A DNA stretch of 45,644 bases, taken from positions 1-45,644 of the forward strand of contig JACPPN010000141.1 of the NCBI GenBank assembly GCA_016190995.1. The letters run 5' to 3'. The stretch is from Acidobacteriota bacterium. GTDB lineage: Bacteria > Acidobacteriota > Vicinamibacteria > Vicinamibacterales > JACPPN01. The translations under genes and the position numbers were made by a program. This document shows, in pieces, positions 7,064 to 15,261 of the stretch. Below the pieces are notes generated by a model that made no database searches, had not been told where the DNA came from, and saw only the letters and a program-made list of their open reading frames with translations. How positions within the stretch are numbered: the first letter of the stretch is position 1; each line of letters begins with the position of its first letter.

Positions 7064-7759
7064 CTATGCTTTGCGCCACCGCGCCATCACGCGGTCGACC
7101 TGCTCGCGGACGCGATCGCGCGCGTCCAAGCGCTCGACGCCGCGCGCCAAGAGCTCGTCGTAGCGGGTCTCCGCGTGACGCATGTGGGCGGCGACCGCCA
7201 CCTGCACCACATCCTGGTCGAGACGCTTGGCGGCCGCCGAACGTCCCACGCGGCCGCTGTATTTCTGGCAGGCGTGCGTGGCGATCCGTTCCGGACGATC
7301 GGGCGGGCAGCCGGGGTAGAGCTGGCGAATGCGGGCCGCGAAGCGCGTGACGAAGTCAGCATCCAGTTCGGCGCGCCGTTCGGCCTCGCGCTCGCGGCGC
7401 CTCGCCCGCGCCTCGGCGTCATTCAGGCATTCGGCTTCGGCGCGCTCGAGCGCCGGTTCTTCAACCAGCAATCCCTGGCGCTCGTACTGCTTGCGCGCAC
7501 GACTCCACTTGAGCACCACGGCCGCCAGCCGGGAATGCCTCCGAGCGCGCCGCGTGAGCGCCGCGTCCCCCGAAGGCAGAAAGACGAGGTGGTCGAGATC
7601 TCCACAGGTGAGGCAGAGGGCCCCGCGATCGCCGGCAAGAAAGATCATGGCGCGCCGGCCGAGATCCTCGCCACATTCGTCGCAGCGCGAGTCCCGGGTC
7701 GAGATGAACACACGCAGGTCGCGAGAGGTGCGATCGAGGGCGACGCCGACAATCGACAT
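7064..7759 (-). CDS. DUF2293-containing protein with N-terminal zinc ribbon
   Basis: A 231-aa product. Residues 20-55 contain two CxxC pairs (RCDECGEDL and LCLTCGDLDHLVFLP), likely binding zinc. Residues 70-130 are a highly charged Arg/Glu helix (EARARRREREAERRAELDAD). Residues 135-180 hold the DUF2293 core FAARIRQLYPGCPPDRPERI then ATHACQKYSGRVGRS. The function of DUF2293 is unknown; the charged helix and zinc ribbon suggest nucleic-acid contact. A damaged copy of its second half lies at 3171-3350. No operon partner is evident. Confidence 0.75.
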   Translation of the reverse strand: MSIVGVALDRTSRDLRVFISTRDSRCDECGEDLGRRAMIFLAGDRGALCLTCGDLDHLVFLPSGDAALTRRARRHSRLAAVVLKWSRARKQYERQGLLVEEPALERAEAECLNDAEARARRREREAERRAELDADFVTRFAARIRQLYPGCPPDRPERIATHACQKYSGRVGRSAAAKRLDQDVVQVAVAAHMRHAETRYDELLARGVERLDARDRVREQVDRVMARWRKA

Positions 7760-7878
7760 GTCAAACGTCCTGTGGCGTGAACGCTATGACATGGAAGGCG
7801 GCAGTGCGAGCACGTCGCGGCGGTGACCGGCGGCCGTGAACACCGGAACCAACAAGACCTCGCAAAATCGTGTTCGCC

Positions 7879-8007
7879 TCAGCGATGGTTCGATACGACG
7901 GATCCAGTCCACTGCTCGTATGCTCGTTTAGAGGCAGCGTGGTGGGCCTGGCGTCGGTCGAGCAGGGACACGAGGGCGCCCGTGTCGAGGAGCAGCTCAC
8001 CGGCCAC
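7879..8007 (-). pseudogene. Truncated VapC (PIN) toxin
   Basis: From a GTG at 8007 the frame reads VAGELLLDTGALVSLLDRRQ then HHAASKRAYEQW, clearly a PIN N-terminus with its first catalytic Asp, and stops after 42 aa. Neither the remaining acidic residues nor the C-terminal half is found in any frame downstream, so the toxin is dead. Its intact RHH antitoxin overlaps it upstream. Confidence 0.75.
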
Positions 8008-8251
8008 GTCGGAGGCTCTCAAGGATGTAGTGGCGATGCCGCGTCGCCAGGTCGGGCACGCCTGAATCCAGCGAACCAATCAGGTGCCGAGCGCGATCGG
8101 CTGGCGTCGATCTTGTCTGCTCATCGGCGCGAAGAAACGCCTGCAGAGCCAGTCGGACGATCTCGGAGTTCTTCCGTTGGAACCGGCGCGAAGCGCGTCG
8201 CAACGCGCGGCCCAGCTCGGCCGGCAAGCGGACGGTGAGTTGTTCTTGCAC
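7997..8251 (-). CDS. Ribbon-helix-helix (CopG-type) antitoxin, orphaned
   Basis: An 84-aa product from a GTG with an excellent AGGAGGA site 4-5 nt upstream. EQLTVRLPAELGRALRRASR then KNSEIVRLALQAFL is the ribbon-helix-helix DNA-binding motif of CopG/VapB antitoxins. The tail DLATRHRHYILESLRRGR is the toxin-binding part. Its cognate VapC is truncated, so the antitoxin persists alone. It may still repress its promoter through the palindrome at 8268-8282. Confidence 0.85.
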   Translation of the reverse strand: MQEQLTVRLPAELGRALRRASRRFQRKNSEIVRLALQAFLRADEQTRSTPADRARHLIGSLDSGVPDLATRHRHYILESLRRGR

Positions 8252-8267
8252 GACTCCTCCTGCATGA

Positions 8268-8282
8268 CATTGTAATGCAATG
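8268..8282 (-). promoter_or_regulatory. Possible operator palindrome upstream of the RHH antitoxin
   Basis: CATTG-TAATG-CAATG is a 5-bp inverted repeat in an AT-rich patch just upstream of the antitoxin's ribosome site, where a CopG-type autorepressor would bind. Small and unproven. Confidence 0.35.
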
Positions 8283-8284
8283 AG

Positions 8285-8316
8285 GTCGAACGCGCCAGAG
8301 GGCTGGCGCGTTCGAC
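8285..8316 (-). terminator. Strong perfect hairpin, likely transcriptional barrier
   Basis: GTCGAACGCGCCAG, the loop AGGG, then CTGGCGCGTTCGAC form a perfect 14-bp stem. It separates the helicase module (transcribed leftwards) from the antitoxin. No T-tract follows on either strand, so factor-independent termination is doubtful; it may protect 3' ends or insulate transcription. Confidence 0.5.
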
Positions 8317-8793
8317 TGAGCTCACAGTCCGGACTTCGAGGTGAAAAGCCGATGTCACCGGCCGTTGCCCAATTCCGCTAAGATTCGCGCAGTGAGGTGC
8401 GTACGTCGGCGCCGTTCCGGTGCGCAACCGCAGGGTTGCTCGGGATTCACATGAACCGTGCGGCCGGCTGCGCGCTCCGGCGCCATCAAGCGCAGCCGCA
8501 GTGACTCACCTCGTTCGAAAAAGTCAGTCGCTCAATCTCATTCGCCTCTCCCGCGTCCTTCGAATCCTGCGGTTTCACGCACACGACCTGAGGCTGGTGC
8601 CTTCCTTGACCACGTACGTGCGCTGGGGGAAGGGCCCGAAGATGCGGCTTCGCTTCACAAAGAATGCCGATCCGAAGCTCGAGGAAGCGTACAGCAGGCA
8701 CTACGTGTGGCCGGGCAAGGGTTCGTTTTGCCCCTCGGGTCTCGGCCGCCCCACAGGGTGAAACGGGACAGCTGGATCCGTAGAAAGGAAGGG
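8317..8793. other. Gene-free stretch downstream of the helicase module
   Basis: I see no convincing gene. Several overlapping frames are open because of high GC, but none shows a domain or a plausible start. It probably holds the 3' untranslated region of the leftward helicase module. Confidence 0.5.
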
Positions 8794-9888
8794 TTACCCG
8801 TGCTTCCTCGGACACCGTCTGTGGCACGCACGGCAATAACGGCGGCCGCAGGTGTGACACGGCAAGAAACACCCGTCGCATAGATAGTGAACGTGGTCGT
8901 CGCACAGGTCGACGACACGAGTCGGTCTCGCACAGCCGTCGCAGCAGCGGGGTTCGAGGGCGCGGTTCAGCGCATTCCAGGAGAACGTCACCTCCGACTT
9001 GGCGTTGCGTCGCAAGAGCTGCACCCTGAACCGATACGCCGGAGCGGTGCAGGCGATGACGGCCAGCGGCCACAGGCGTACCCGCGCCGAGTACCGCTCG
9101 ACCACGTCGGCCACGCGTGCTCGATAGGCGTGGGCGGTCGCATCGAGTCGGTGCATCTCGCTGGCACGCATCTCCGGTCGCGTCGCGCGTTGAACCTTGC
9201 GCCGAATCTCCTGATGGATCCCGTCGAAGTACTCGCGAAGCCGGCGCAAGTCTCCCGTTCGGCGCCGTTCGAGACTTGTGAGGAAATCCTGGAGCCGGTG
9301 CCGGACCAGACCGGCTGCCGCGCGGCTGGCCACGATCGCGGCTGCCTGCAGTCGAGGACCGAGATCCGGCACGAGGCTCGCGTCGCGCGGCTCCGCCGCC
9401 TCCAGCACCGCCGGCCAGTCGGCCACGGAGCCAGCATCGGGATTGATCCAGAGCTCGAGGAGTCCTCCCCGGCGCTCGTCCGCCAGCGCCTCGTATTCCA
9501 TGACGAAGCAGAAGTAGATCGTCTGCACCGAGACGCACTCGCGAAGGCGCACGACGCCGTTGCGGACGGTGATCCCGCGCTCCAACTCCTGCACCGGGTC
9601 GATCGGCTTGAGACGAGGAAATGGCGCATCGACGAAGGCCAGGCGTGTCGCGGGATCGAGGAGCGCGCCCAGGGTCTCAACGAGCGGTGAATCGTGGTCG
9701 ATACGGATGGCTTCCGTAGCCGCGGTCGCGGAATCGGTTTGTGGGTCGAACACGAGGTGTTGGTACTCGCGCAGTCCAACGCGCGAGGCGAGTTCCGGCG
9801 GCAAGACCACGTGAAGGTTGGCCCCATCTGTTTCGGCGAGCGCGCCGCGGGTCTTCAAGACGGTCGCGGTGAACTCCTGGAGCGTCAC
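8794..9888 (-). CDS. Conserved hypothetical protein with C-terminal Cys-rich (zinc) domain, helicase partner
   Basis: A 364-aa product whose ATG lies 2 nt after the helicase stop, so the two are one operon. Residues 1-150 are mixed alpha/beta (HVVLPPELASRVGLREYQHL and QTIYFCFVMEYEAL). Residues 190-290 are long charged helices (RLREYFDGIHQEIRRKVQRA) suggesting a coiled-coil. Residues 310-364 carry about ten cysteines plus histidines (CCDGCARP, CDDHVHYLCDGC, CHTCGRRYCRACHRRC), a probable multi-zinc treble-clef or RING-like module. I do not recognise the family. Its tight pairing with an SNF2/RapA-type translocase suggests a DNA- or RNA-polymerase-associated complex or a defence module. Confidence 0.65.
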   Translation of the reverse strand: MTLQEFTATVLKTRGALAETDGANLHVVLPPELASRVGLREYQHLVFDPQTDSATAATEAIRIDHDSPLVETLGALLDPATRLAFVDAPFPRLKPIDPVQELERGITVRNGVVRLRECVSVQTIYFCFVMEYEALADERRGGLLELWINPDAGSVADWPAVLEAAEPRDASLVPDLGPRLQAAAIVASRAAAGLVRHRLQDFLTSLERRRTGDLRRLREYFDGIHQEIRRKVQRATRPEMRASEMHRLDATAHAYRARVADVVERYSARVRLWPLAVIACTAPAYRFRVQLLRRNAKSEVTFSWNALNRALEPRCCDGCARPTRVVDLCDDHVHYLCDGCFLPCHTCGRRYCRACHRRCPRKHG

Positions 9889-9890
9889 CG

Positions 9891-12359
9891 TTACACCTCG
9901 TAGTCCTCGCGAAACACCGCTTGATCCAGTGCTCGCGTGTCACGATAACGCTGCCGGGCCGCCGCCAGACGCTCACTCAACGCGTTGAAGGCCTGTTCGG
10001 GATCGCCCGCCGCGGCACTGCTCACCCAGAGGTCCATGACGAGACTCGCGAAGTCCTGCTCCTCGTCGAGCTCGCCCAGGATCATCTCCATCTCGCCAGC
10101 CACGAGCTCGAACAGGTTGATCTTCTCGTGCAGCACGCGCAGGATCTGTTCCTCAATGCTCCCGCGCAGGCACAGGTTGAACACGTACACGTCACGGGTC
10201 TGTCCGATGCGATGCACGCGCCCGACGCGTTGCTCGATCGAGGCCGGGTTCCACGGCAGGTCGTAGTTGATCACCGTGCGACAGAATTGCAGGTTGCGTC
10301 CCTCGGCGCCCACGTCGGTCGAAACGAGCACGCGCGCGCCCGACGCGAAGGCGGCGATTGCGTGATCCTTCTCCGCTCCGCTCAATCCACCGTGAAAGAT
10401 GGCGGTCGCGAATCCGGCTTCCTCGAGGGCTGTCTGGACTTCCTCGAGTGTGGCGAGAAACCGCGTGAACACGATGGCCTTCTCATTCGATCGCTGAAGC
10501 AGATCCACGAGCGCCGTGGGCTTCGCCGCCATCCCCACACGGCCGGGTACTCGCCGTGCCCGTCGAATCCATTCACCGTCGGCTCCGGCCCGCTGCAATC
10601 CCTGGGCGAGCGCGGCGCCGCTACTGCCAGCCTGCTGCTGCAGCGTCATCAGGGCGACCCGATCCATGGTGCCGGCCCCCATGTACCGTTCTCGAATCCA
10701 GGCCGAGACGTCGTCCAGATAGGCAGCCTCCTCGTCACTTGGCTGGACGACCACGGTGGCGGCCAGACGTCGCGGCAACCGCAGATCGATGTGCGCACGC
10801 GTGTTCCGCACCATGACTTCCCGCAGCAGCGCCCGCAATTTCTCACGCCGCGCCGGCTCCTGCAGCGCGTCGAGCCGTCCATACTCCCGGCGAAAGCGGG
10901 TCTCGGTGCTCAGCACTCCTGGACGCAGGAGCAGGATCAGGTTGTAGAGCTCCGTGAGGTGGTTTCCAACCGGCGTCGCGCTCAACAGAAAGAGAAACCG
11001 TTTCTTGAGGTCGTTGACGAGCTGCCACGCCGCGGTGCTGCGCCGCTTCAGACGGTGTGCCTCGTCGACGACGACGAGGTCGTAGTCGATGCGGCTGAGA
11101 ATCGCGCGATTCGCAGCCTGACGGGCGAGGGGCAGCGAGGCGACGATGATCGGGTGTCTGGTCCAGAACCCGTCGCCGTTGCCTGTGTGCCGGCCGGGTT
11201 CTGCGGCCGCAGCCTCGAGACGAAACTTGGCCGATAGCTCCTCGACCCACTGTCCAACGAGCGACGACGGCGTGAGAATGAGGGCCCGTCGAACCAAGCC
11301 GCGCACCCAGTACTCTTTGAGGGCCAGGCAGGCCTCAATCGTCTTCCCGAGACCGACTTCGTCGGCGAGGAGCACACGGCCGCGGAAATCGCGCAGGATG
11401 CGCCGGACGGTCTCCAGCTGATACCAGAAATGTTCGACATCCTGGACATCAGAGAGCGAGATTAGCTCGTCGAAGTCTCTCTGCAGCCGCACTATGGCGT
11501 ACTCACGCCACAACAGCGCCTCACGCGACGGCGGCGGCGATACCTCCGGCAAGGATGGCAAGAAGGCCGGGTCGAACTCGACCGTCATCGAGATCGGCGG
11601 GATCGTGGGCTCCGGCAGGGCTGCAATCGCGACGGCGGGGCGTGCCGGCGCAACGCCCGGTCCGTCGCCCGTGGGAGGGGTCACTAATGGCGTCGCGGCC
11701 GGATTCGCGCCGCCGACGATAGCCGGCCGGTCCTGAGTACCCATGGGCTTGGGCATTGGTCGGCCGCGCGCGAATCCCCTTGTGACCTTGGCGAGAGCGC
11801 CGGGCTTCGTCGCACGGCTCGCGACTTCGACGACGCGGGTTCCCGGTCCGTAGAGGTCAGCCTGTCCGGTTTCGGCCGCCCGTTTGGCGCGGGCTGCGGC
11901 CCGTCGTCCTTTACGGCACTGCTCGATCAGGACCTTTACTGCCGCGCGATGGGGCTCCGCCTCACGTCCTCGTCCGAGCCGCCGAAGAAGCTCCCGAGCC
12001 AGCGTCTCCCCTCGATCGAACTCGCCGGCGGCCAAGCTCGCGTCCGCAGCATAGAAAACCAATGGGGTAGGGACCTCGTCGACTGGCACGTGCTCGAAGT
12101 GTCGAAGCCCTTTCTCGAAGCGCCGCATGACGAAAGAGATCTCGGCCAGATGGAGATGAGCTTCCGCGTGGCTGGCGTCGATCCGGAGGACTCTCTCCAG
12201 CAGGCGCTCGGCGCGATCCATGCGCTTCGCTCGCCATTCGACTTCCGCCTCGAACAACAGTTGGTCGCACTGCACCGCGTGGAGCTGCCGGGCTTTCCGA
12301 TGCCGAAGCCGCTCTGCGCGTTTTTTCTCTTTGGCTTCGCGCCGTCGTTGATTGGTCAT
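9891..12359 (-). CDS. SNF2/RapA-like DEAD-type helicase with N-terminal TPR-like region
   Basis: An 822-aa product if started at the ATG 12359 (MTNQRRREAKEKK); the ORF track extends to a TTG at 12428, but no clear ribosome site supports either. Residues 20-160 are helical, TPR-like (ERVLRIDASHAEAHLHLAEI). A Pro/Ala-rich linker runs to about 260. The ATPase core follows: motif I DEVGLGKTIEA (about 333), motif II VVVDEAHRLK (about 428), motif III LLLSATPVGN, then the second lobe with VLVSTDVGAEGRNLQF and motif VI EQRVGRVHRIGQ (about 706). These are SF2/SNF2 translocase motifs, closest in style to RapA/HepA. It probably moves along double-stranded DNA using ATP, working with the downstream Cys-rich protein. 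Confidence 0.88.
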   Translation of the reverse strand: MTNQRRREAKEKKRAERLRHRKARQLHAVQCDQLLFEAEVEWRAKRMDRAERLLERVLRIDASHAEAHLHLAEISFVMRRFEKGLRHFEHVPVDEVPTPLVFYAADASLAAGEFDRGETLARELLRRLGRGREAEPHRAAVKVLIEQCRKGRRAAARAKRAAETGQADLYGPGTRVVEVASRATKPGALAKVTRGFARGRPMPKPMGTQDRPAIVGGANPAATPLVTPPTGDGPGVAPARPAVAIAALPEPTIPPISMTVEFDPAFLPSLPEVSPPPSREALLWREYAIVRLQRDFDELISLSDVQDVEHFWYQLETVRRILRDFRGRVLLADEVGLGKTIEACLALKEYWVRGLVRRALILTPSSLVGQWVEELSAKFRLEAAAAEPGRHTGNGDGFWTRHPIIVASLPLARQAANRAILSRIDYDLVVVDEAHRLKRRSTAAWQLVNDLKKRFLFLLSATPVGNHLTELYNLILLLRPGVLSTETRFRREYGRLDALQEPARREKLRALLREVMVRNTRAHIDLRLPRRLAATVVVQPSDEEAAYLDDVSAWIRERYMGAGTMDRVALMTLQQQAGSSGAALAQGLQRAGADGEWIRRARRVPGRVGMAAKPTALVDLLQRSNEKAIVFTRFLATLEEVQTALEEAGFATAIFHGGLSGAEKDHAIAAFASGARVLVSTDVGAEGRNLQFCRTVINYDLPWNPASIEQRVGRVHRIGQTRDVYVFNLCLRGSIEEQILRVLHEKINLFELVAGEMEMILGELDEEQDFASLVMDLWVSSAAAGDPEQAFNALSERLAAARQRYRDTRALDQAVFREDYEV

Positions 12360-12684
12360 CTGAGCCGCGCGACCACTGCGTCGGTCGCGTGAGATCGCGG
12401 GACCGCGCCATGAGGAATCCACGACCAAGCGGCGTGGAGGGACATTCGACAGGATCCTACCGCGGCCGGCCGGGTTCGTGACCCTCGAGAACGTGAAAGG
12501 GGGCGCCAGACGTCGGGAGATGCTCGCCCTGGAGAAGCCCTTGCGAGACTCAACTTGCCGTCGCCGTACATGCGGGCGTAGTGCTCAAGCTTCCCAGCGG
12601 CCGGCGGTGACCCGCAGACAGATGTGAGAGCGTGATGTAACCACATCATGATAGACTTGTAGTCACTTCAGTGCAGGAGGCTCA
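12360..12684. other. Divergent intergenic region between helicase module and vapBC
   Basis: No gene is evident. It must hold the promoter of the leftward helicase operon and that of the rightward vapBC. The only clear element is the palindrome at 12633-12648. Confidence 0.5.
12633..12648 (+). promoter_or_regulatory. Operator-like palindrome upstream of vapBC
   Basis: TGATGT-AACC-ACATCA has perfect 6-bp arms and lies about 40 nt before the antitoxin start, which has a strong AGGAGG site. Position and symmetry suggest autorepression by the VapB/VapC complex. No clear -35/-10 pair was found beside it. Confidence 0.45.
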
Positions 12685-12957
12685 ATGGAAACCGTTGGGA
12701 TTCGCGAGCTCAAGGCCCATCTGAGTCGGCATTTGAAGCGAGTTCGGTCTGGTGCGCGCCTGGTGGTCACGGAGCGGGGGCACTGCATCGCGACCATCAA
12801 TCCGATCAAGACACCAGCTGACGTCGGCTGGGCCCACCAGATGGTCGCCGAAGGGCGGGCCCGCTGGGGCGGCGGCAAGCCTGTGGGCTGCAGCCGACCG
12901 GTCCCGGTCGCTCCCGGCCGGACCGTCTCGGCGGCGGTGCTCGAGGATCGCCGGTGA
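12685..12957 (+). CDS. Phd/YefM-type antitoxin (VapB)
   Basis: A 90-aa product behind AGGAGGCTCA. METVGIRELKAHLSRHLKRV then ARLVVTERGHCIATINPI is the Phd/YefM DNA-binding fold ('vgirElk..Ls..l..v..g..v.iTerG.piA.i.p'). The C-terminus becomes basic and Gly/Pro-rich (ARWGGGKPVGCSRP), then ends in AAVLEDRR, the disordered toxin-binding tail typical of this group. The toxin gene's GTG overlaps its TGA (GTGA). Confidence 0.88.
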   Translation: METVGIRELKAHLSRHLKRVRSGARLVVTERGHCIATINPIKTPADVGWAHQMVAEGRARWGGGKPVGCSRPVPVAPGRTVSAAVLEDRR

Positions 12958-13421
12958 CGCTGTACCTCGACACGAGCAGCTTGGTGAAGCTCTACGTCGC
13001 TGAGCCGGGCACAGACGCCGTGCGCAGATTCGTAAACGCGGCGACGATTGTCGCCACGTCGATGGTTGCCTACCCGGAAACCCGCGCGGCGCTTGCGCGG
13101 CGGCGCAGAGAAGGAGCGCTTCGTTCGGCCGCTTTCATGGCGGCCAAACGCACCTTCGAAGCGGACTGGCCGAAGTACTTCGCCGTCGAAGCGTCAGCGT
13201 CGCTCTGTCGAGAGGCTGGCGAGTTCGCGGAGCGATATCGGCTCCGGGGCTACGACGGCGTCCATTTGGCTTCGTTCGCTGAAGTCGCGCGGCAAGCCGG
13301 AACCCGGCAGGCGCGCTTCTCGAGCTTTGATGACAGGCTCAATCGGGCTGCACGGTCGCTTCGCCGGAGGCTCGCGCGCGCCCGTGCATCCGGCCCTGCG
13401 CGGCGGGCGACCGAGCGTTGA
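12954..13421 (+). CDS. vapC: PIN-domain ribonuclease toxin (VapC)
   Basis: A 155-aa product. It has the PIN acidic set: D6 in LYLDTSSLVKLY, E42 in AYPETRAALARRRR, an Asp in RLRGYDGVHLASFAEVA and FSSFDDRLNRAA near the end. This 'YLDtSaLvKly..E.g' type pairs with Phd-like antitoxins. The C-terminal 20 residues (RRLARARASGPARRATER) are unusually basic and may be a read-through extension. Probably an active RNase toxin; it is a different subtype from the VapC at 6587. Confidence 0.9.
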   Translation: MTLYLDTSSLVKLYVAEPGTDAVRRFVNAATIVATSMVAYPETRAALARRRREGALRSAAFMAAKRTFEADWPKYFAVEASASLCREAGEFAERYRLRGYDGVHLASFAEVARQAGTRQARFSSFDDRLNRAARSLRRRLARARASGPARRATER

Positions 13422-13479
13422 CCGCAGCCGCATGACCTGCCCAGACAACCGGTACCACCTTGGAACGCGGCGCGGACGG

Positions 13480-13848
13480 CGAGCTCGAGATGCTGGCCGC
13501 GGCCGCGCCGCCGATGCTCGGCGCGGAGTATCTGACAGCGCCCGTCCTGGAAGCGCTCTGGATCGAGCTGGGAGCAGCGTTCCAATCGGAGCTCGCCGAA
13601 TCGAAGACCTCGGTTCAGGAGTTTCTGCGCCGCAAGAGCCCCGCCTGGAACCTCGTTGGCCGCGTGCTCGAAGGCCTGCGCCACCCGGATGCGATCGCGC
13701 GCATCGACCCCGGAGACGCGCTGAAGACGACACTCCGTCCATATCAGCAGGCCGGCGTACGCTGGCTGCACCTGCTGTCCGCGCTCGGTCTCGGCGCCTG
13801 TCTTGCCGACGACATGGGATTGGGCAAGACGATGCAGGTGCTGGGGCA
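13480..13848 (+). pseudogene. SNF2 helicase ATPase-core fragment
   Basis: The frame of ORF 13460-13927 contains [19 protein letters not shown] then [17 protein letters not shown], the Q-like motif and Walker A of SNF2 ATPases. The reading breaks off after MQVL into unrelated sequence, so all later helicase motifs are missing. The 120 codons before it ([20 protein letters not shown] and [19 protein letters not shown]) are protein-like but unassigned. Together with the DUF3670 piece at 3353-3590 it could derive from one ancestral helicase gene now split by about 10 kb. Confidence 0.7.
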
Positions 13849-14033
13849 AGGGGTTCGTCGTCGTCACGTCGAGGGATGGTGCAAACCGGATGTACGAGCG
13901 TGGCACCTTCTCGTTCCAGAGAGGTGATGTCGGTGGCCAGGTCCGAGACTCGGAGGGGAAGCGGTGGCAGGTGACCCCCGAGGCGCTGGTGCGCGAGAGC
14001 GGTGAGCGTCTGCGGCGCGCGACCTCGCAATGA
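13846..14033 (+). pseudogene. C-terminal gene fragment, DUF3179-like (tentative)
   Basis: Directly after the helicase breakpoint another + frame reads [36 protein letters not shown] and KRWQVTPEALVRESGERLRR. It has the 'VYd.g...F..g.v.D..G..W.VTeeaLv..dG..L.R' pattern I associate with the end of DUF3179-type proteins. It has no start, and the typical final 'hpafWfgWyaf.P' is missing. Family assignment is from memory of the pattern only. Confidence 0.35.
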
Positions 14034-14086
14034 GCTTGTCACTTTGTTCTGAAACGCTCCGTAGGCGTCGGGCGCGAGTGACTGTA

Positions 14087-14929
14087 TCATAGCTCATCAC
14101 TCGTGATCTCGCCGCGGGGCAGCGTAGCGGTCTTGTGCATTCGAACGAGGAAATACGCAGCCGTAATCCACAGGAACGCGACGGTGAGCCAAGCCACGAG
14201 CGAAGTACTGAGCGCAAAAGGATTCGTCGCGCCCGGGACCGCCGACGGAACGATGTCGTGGGTGTTATTGATCGCGGCGTGCAGGAGCATGACAAGCAGC
14301 AGACTGCCTTTGGTGCGCCAATAGAGCCACGCCGCTGCGACGGACAGCGCGGTCACCTGCAGCAGGTACAGCGGGAATGATTGTCCAAACGTGTCGCTTT
14401 CTGGAACGAAGAACAGTGGCAAGTGCCAGCTGGCCCAAATTATTCCCAGGATGACGCTAGCGGGCGCGAGGCCGAAGCGGTCTGACAGGCGCGGAAGGGC
14501 GTACCCCCGCCATCCGATTTCTTCGCCCGCCTGCACCCATGTCGAGAACACGATCGGTGCTGCCATGAGGTACCACGCCTCCTGACCGAAACGCGGCCAT
14601 ACGCCGGTGGCGAAGCGATGCACGAGGGCGACCGACAGTTTGACCGCCGGTATGTAGCCTACGGCGAACACGTACCATCGCGCGCCGACCCGCCACTTGA
14701 AGACCCGGCAGAGCAACGCCCGAGTTGCCCCGCGTCCCTCGGCTCGCTCCGTAAGTGCGAGAGCAACCAGAGCCGGAGCGAAGACGCCGAGGAGGAACAC
14801 CGCGCCGGCGAATACCGCGAGCGCGGGGGAGGCCGGCGGGGACCCGCGTGCGATCGCACGGGCCCCCGTCCAGCAGATCCACGTTGCGGCATAGGTGAGC
14901 GAGAAAAACTTGAGGAGAGGACGCGTCAT
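14087..14929 (-). CDS. CPBP-family intramembrane metalloprotease
   Basis: A 280-aa membrane protein with about eight hydrophobic segments. It carries the CPBP (Abi/Rce1-like) signatures: motif 1 AGEEIGWRGYALPRL around residue 147, motif 2 IIWASWHLPLFF around 174 and motif 3 MLLHAAINNTHD around 225. The paired Glu, Arg and His residues coordinate the catalytic metal and cleave prenylated or other membrane substrates; in bacteria members serve in bacteriocin immunity or membrane signalling. All motifs are intact. It stands alone. Confidence 0.9.
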   Translation of the reverse strand: MTRPLLKFFSLTYAATWICWTGARAIARGSPPASPALAVFAGAVFLLGVFAPALVALALTERAEGRGATRALLCRVFKWRVGARWYVFAVGYIPAVKLSVALVHRFATGVWPRFGQEAWYLMAAPIVFSTWVQAGEEIGWRGYALPRLSDRFGLAPASVILGIIWASWHLPLFFVPESDTFGQSFPLYLLQVTALSVAAAWLYWRTKGSLLLVMLLHAAINNTHDIVPSAVPGATNPFALSTSLVAWLTVAFLWITAAYFLVRMHKTATLPRGEITSDEL

Positions 14930-15261
14930 GGGTTCAGCTCGCGAACGGCCTGCATGATGGCATCGACACCATCACAGCCACGGATGGCTATTGAAGCTGC
15001 TCACGCACCGGGTCTCAGGGCTCGAGAACGACCAGGAGCTGATGAAAAGGTTGACCGAGGGGCAAGGAAGAACCTGGGGAGTCGACAGTGTTCTGACGCG
15101 ATGGTTCAACGACTCACCCCTGTGGTAACGGCCTACCGTGAACGAGCGGGGAGCGTGCTAGGATCGTCTGCCACCCGTAGCTCGCGCTGTTTGGCGCCGC
15201 GAGCGAAGGGTGGCGCGGCTTGCCCGCCTTCCGCCTACTGCCCGCGAGCAGTATCTGACCC
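14930..15261. other. Gene-free stretch with one hairpin
   Basis: Lies between the start of the CPBP gene and the end of the SDR gene, both on the minus strand. No coding signal. It contains the hairpin at 15171-15213 and must hold the CPBP promoter, which I could not pin down. Confidence 0.5.
15171..15213 (-). terminator. Hairpin downstream of the SDR gene
   Basis: Arms CCACCCGTAGCTCGCG (15171-15186) and CGCGAGCGAAGGGTGG (15198-15213) pair with two mismatches around an 11-nt loop. It sits about 50 nt beyond the SDR stop in the direction of transcription. There is no T-tract, so it may be a dispersed palindromic repeat instead of an intrinsic terminator. Confidence 0.5.

Noticed and set aside
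8486-9538. Minus ORF of 350 aa
   Set aside because: Shadow frame of the Cys-rich partner gene (8794-9888).
9921-11237. Plus ORF of 438 aa
   Set aside because: Antisense shadow of the SNF2-like helicase.
13194-14090. Minus ORFs of 298 and 218 aa
   Set aside because: Antisense of vapC and the SNF2 fragment; Arg/Pro-rich.
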